From contig DAOWNK010000130.1 in assembly GCA_030642635.1 (NCBI GenBank), forward strand, positions 1 to 8,540: a stretch of 8,540 nucleotides of DNA. Reading direction: 5' to 3'. The position numbers were made by a program, and so were the translations under genes. This document shows, in pieces, positions 7,068 to 8,540 of the stretch. This DNA comes from Pirellulales bacterium (lineage in GTDB: Bacteria > Planctomycetota > Planctomycetia > Pirellulales > Thermoguttaceae). Under the pieces are notes generated by a model. It was not told the DNA's origin. It was given only the letters and a program-made list of their open reading frames with translations, and searched no databases. Position 1 is the stretch's first letter, and every line of letters starts with the position of its first letter.

Positions 7068-7179
7068 TCGGGGATCGGGGATCGGGGATCGGGAATCGGG
7101 TGTAATTCATAGGCCGCTTGCGGCTTAGCAGTCCCGACCCCCTAATCCCGATCCCCTAATCCCGATCCCCGATCCCCGA
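7068..7179. repeat. 112-base imperfect inverted repeat of GGGGATC units, hydG-hydF gap
   Basis: TCGGGGATCGGGGATCGGG at 7068-7086 is the exact reverse complement of 7161-7179, and the arms continue inward imperfectly to about 7100 and 7133. The left arm holds five G-tracts (7070-7073, 7077-7080, 7084-7087, 7091-7093, 7098-7100) with 3-4 base loops. The right arm holds C-tracts at 7133, 7138, 7147, 7153, 7161, 7167 and 7174. A dispersed palindrome copy occupies the loop. The structure nearly fills the gap and leaves no recognisable ribosome binding site before hydF. Confidence 0.88.
7112..7130 (-). repeat. Dispersed palindromic repeat, inverted copy in hairpin loop
   Basis: GGCCGCTTGCGGCTTAGCA is the reverse complement of TGCTAAGCCGCAAGCGGCC and differs from the 3115 element only at the end. 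It is nested between the two arms of the GGGGATC inverted repeat. Confidence 0.85.
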
Positions 7180-7185
7180 ACTACC

Positions 7186-8400
7186 ATGCGACGCACACCA
7201 AAAGGTTTTCGACTGCACATCGGGCTTTTCGGCCGACGCAATGCCGGCAAGTCGTCGGTGCTCAATGCAATCACCCGGCAACAGGTGTCTATCGTCTCTG
7301 AGATAGCCGGCACGACGACCGACCCGGTCGAAAAGCCGATGGAACTGCTGCCGATCGGGCCGGTGCTGTTTATCGATACGGCCGGTGTGGACGACGTGGG
7401 TGCGCTGGGCAAGCAGCGTGTGCGTAAGACTCGGCAGGTATTCGATCGGACTGAAGTTGGGATCATCGTGGTCGACGCCGGGCAGTGGAACGAGTTTGAG
7501 GATGCGATACTCGGCGAGTTGCGAGAGCGTGAGATTCCGACCATCGTCGTGTTTAATAAGACGGATATTGCGAAGCCGCAAGCGGCTGTTATTGAAAAAC
7601 TAAAATTGCCATACGTCGAGATGGTCGCCACCGAGGGTCATGGAGTATTCGAGTTGCGCGAGGCGCTCATCAAAGCCGTGCCCGAGGGGTTCATCAACGC
7701 CCCGCCGATCATCTCCGACCTGGTGCCGCCGGGCGAGCTGGCCGTGCTGGTCGTGCCGATCGACAAGGAGGCGCCCAAGGGCCGGCTGATATTGCCGCAG
7801 GTACAAACGATTCGCGATCTACTCGATGGTGATTCGTATTGCATGGTGGTAAAAGACGATCAGCTACACGACGCTTTGAAACGGCTGAAGCATCCTCCGG
7901 CGATTGTGGTGACCGACTCGCAGGCATTCGCCAAGGTCTCGGCCGAGGTGCCGCCGGAGGTGCCGCTGACGGGTTTTTCGATATTGTTCGCACGGCAGAA
8001 GGGCGACCTGGTGCAGTTCGTCGAAGGGGCAATGGCCATCGAGCGACTGCAACCTGGAGATCGGGTTTTGATCGCCGAGGCGTGTACGCACCATCCGATC
8101 GAGGACGACATAGGCCGGGTAAAGATCCCTCGCTGGCTGAAACAGCGCGTCGGCGGCGAGCTACGTTTCAATACGACACAAGGCCATGATTTCCCCGACG
8201 ACCTGACCGACTATCGGTTAGTGGTGCACTGCGGTGCGTGTATGTGGAACCGCCGCGAGGTGCTAAGCCGCATGATGCGTTGCCGAGCAGCCGGCGTGCC
8301 GATCTGCAACTACGGCATGACAATCGCCTACACGTTGGGGCTGTTCGAGCGTGCGTTGCGGCCGTTCCCCGAGGCATTGGAGGTGTATCACAAATCGTAG
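7186..8400 (+). CDS. hydF: [FeFe]-hydrogenase maturation GTPase/scaffold HydF
   Basis: The 404-residue product has the three-domain plan of HydF, which holds the 2Fe subcluster precursor and delivers it to apo-HydA. The GTPase domain shows G1 GRRNAGKSS (16-24), G2 threonines at 43-45, G3 DTAG (64-67) and G4 NKTD (124-127). The middle dimerisation domain spans roughly 175-265. The C-terminal cluster domain has the full HydF signature CxHx45HCxxC: C300 and H302 (CTH), then H348, C349 and C352 (HCGAC). This spacing lies inside the family's range and binds a [4Fe-4S] cluster. The ATG at 7186 gives the conserved start TPKGFRLHIGLFGRRNAGKS; no Shine-Dalgarno sequence precedes it. Residues 130-134 (KPQAA), directly after the G4 motif, are encoded by a dispersed palindrome core. 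The stop codon is the first three bases of another copy. Confidence 0.96.
   Translation: MRRTPKGFRLHIGLFGRRNAGKSSVLNAITRQQVSIVSEIAGTTTDPVEKPMELLPIGPVLFIDTAGVDDVGALGKQRVRKTRQVFDRTEVGIIVVDAGQWNEFEDAILGELREREIPTIVVFNKTDIAKPQAAVIEKLKLPYVEMVATEGHGVFELREALIKAVPEGFINAPPIISDLVPPGELAVLVVPIDKEAPKGRLILPQVQTIRDLLDGDSYCMVVKDDQLHDALKRLKHPPAIVVTDSQAFAKVSAEVPPEVPLTGFSILFARQKGDLVQFVEGAMAIERLQPGDRVLIAEACTHHPIEDDIGRVKIPRWLKQRVGGELRFNTTQGHDFPDDLTDYRLVVHCGACMWNRREVLSRMMRCRAAGVPICNYGMTIAYTLGLFERALRPFPEALEVYHKS
7573..7587 (+). repeat. Dispersed palindrome core inside hydF
   Basis: AAGCCGCAAGCGGCT, 15 bases identical to the core of the 3115 element, is read in frame as KPQAA just after the NKTD motif of HydF. The flanking TGCT is absent. 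Confidence 0.65.
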
Positions 8401-8413
8401 CCGCTTGCGGCTT
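8398..8413 (-). repeat. Dispersed palindromic repeat, inverted copy at hydF stop
   Basis: TAGCCGCTTGCGGCTT is the exact reverse complement of 8439-8454. Its first three bases are the hydF stop codon. Confidence 0.85.
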
Positions 8414-8434
8414 CACAAAATCAACAGCCGGCCA

Positions 8435-8454
8435 TGCTAAGCCGCAAGCGGCTA
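8435..8454 (+). repeat. Dispersed palindromic repeat, full copy
   Basis: TGCTAAGCCGCAAGCGGCTA, identical over all 20 bases to the copy at 3115-3134. Read on the minus strand its end gives a TAG stop (8454-8452) for a possible opposing gene. Confidence 0.88.
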
Positions 8455-8511
8455 TTTCCACGGATAGAGCAACTTATTGGCCTGCTCGGGGCCGAAACCG
8501 TCCGGCCGTGG
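8452..8511 (-). other. Possible C-terminal tail of an opposing gene
   Basis: On the minus strand the frame reads PRPDGFGPEQANKLLYPWK and stops at a TAG in the repeat. The peptide looks protein-like, and convergent genes around a hairpin would make sense. However, a TAG at 8514-8512 interrupts the same frame just upstream, so it would have to be a broken gene or a chance reading. A + strand frame through the same bases is also open. I do not recognise a family. Confidence 0.2.
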
Positions 8512-8540
8512 CTAGGCCTGGTTGGGCAAAAGTTCCTCGA

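Larger units (their letters stand above)
8398..8454. repeat. 16-bp-stem hairpin downstream of hydF
   Basis: Two opposite copies of the dispersed palindrome (8398-8413 and 8439-8454) are perfectly complementary over 16 bases around a 25-base loop. It could act as a transcription barrier or mRNA-stabilising end for the hyd unit. There is no T-run of terminator type on the + strand (only TTT after 8454). Confidence 0.7.

Noticed and set aside
2830..8454. CRISPR array formed by the repeated 20-mer
   Set aside because: Copies are irregularly spaced from 19 bases to several kilobases, occur in both orientations and lie inside genes, with no regular spacers or cas genes.

Overview
The window reads as a bacterial chromosome segment, GC-rich, with every recognisable gene on the + strand. 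The mix of anaerobic radical-SAM enzymes and [FeFe]-hydrogenase maturases, together with short palindromic repeats scattered between and inside genes, would fit an anaerobic Planctomycetota/Phycisphaerae-like genome. That placement is an impression from gene content, not an established assignment.

Left part (1-3101): a tightly packed run of a 5'-truncated ygiQ-family radical SAM gene, a class I SAM-dependent methyltransferase (no gap between stop and start) and a SpoU/TrmH-type 2'-O-ribose RNA methyltransferase (2-base gap). The two internal genes have Shine-Dalgarno-like sequences, so this looks like one transcription unit.

Middle and right part (3191-8400): after an 89-base gap holding a palindromic repeat and a TATAAT box come a LarA-like (lactate racemase superfamily) gene and then hydE, hydG and hydF, in that order. 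HydG makes the Fe(CO)2CN synthon from tyrosine, HydE acts on it toward the 2Fe subcluster, and HydF is the GTPase scaffold that assembles and delivers that subcluster to the hydrogenase HydA. All three maturases carry their diagnostic motifs, so the H-cluster pathway is complete here except for hydA, which is not in the window.

The most unusual layer is the repeat structure. A 20-base palindrome, TGCTAAGCCGCAAGCGGCTA, occurs in full or near-full form seven times: 3115, 5576, 5615 (half copy), 7112, 7573, 8398 and 8435. A further 14-base core lies in the RNA methyltransferase gene at 2830. It sits at gene junctions and also in frame inside three coding regions, each time read as a different peptide. 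The hydG-hydF gap is a 112-base inverted repeat of GGGGATC units with a repeat copy in its loop. The larA-hydE gap is a nested, clover-like palindrome that holds the larA stop codon. Beyond hydF (8401-8540) I see a paired repeat hairpin and a possible short tail of a gene on the opposite strand.
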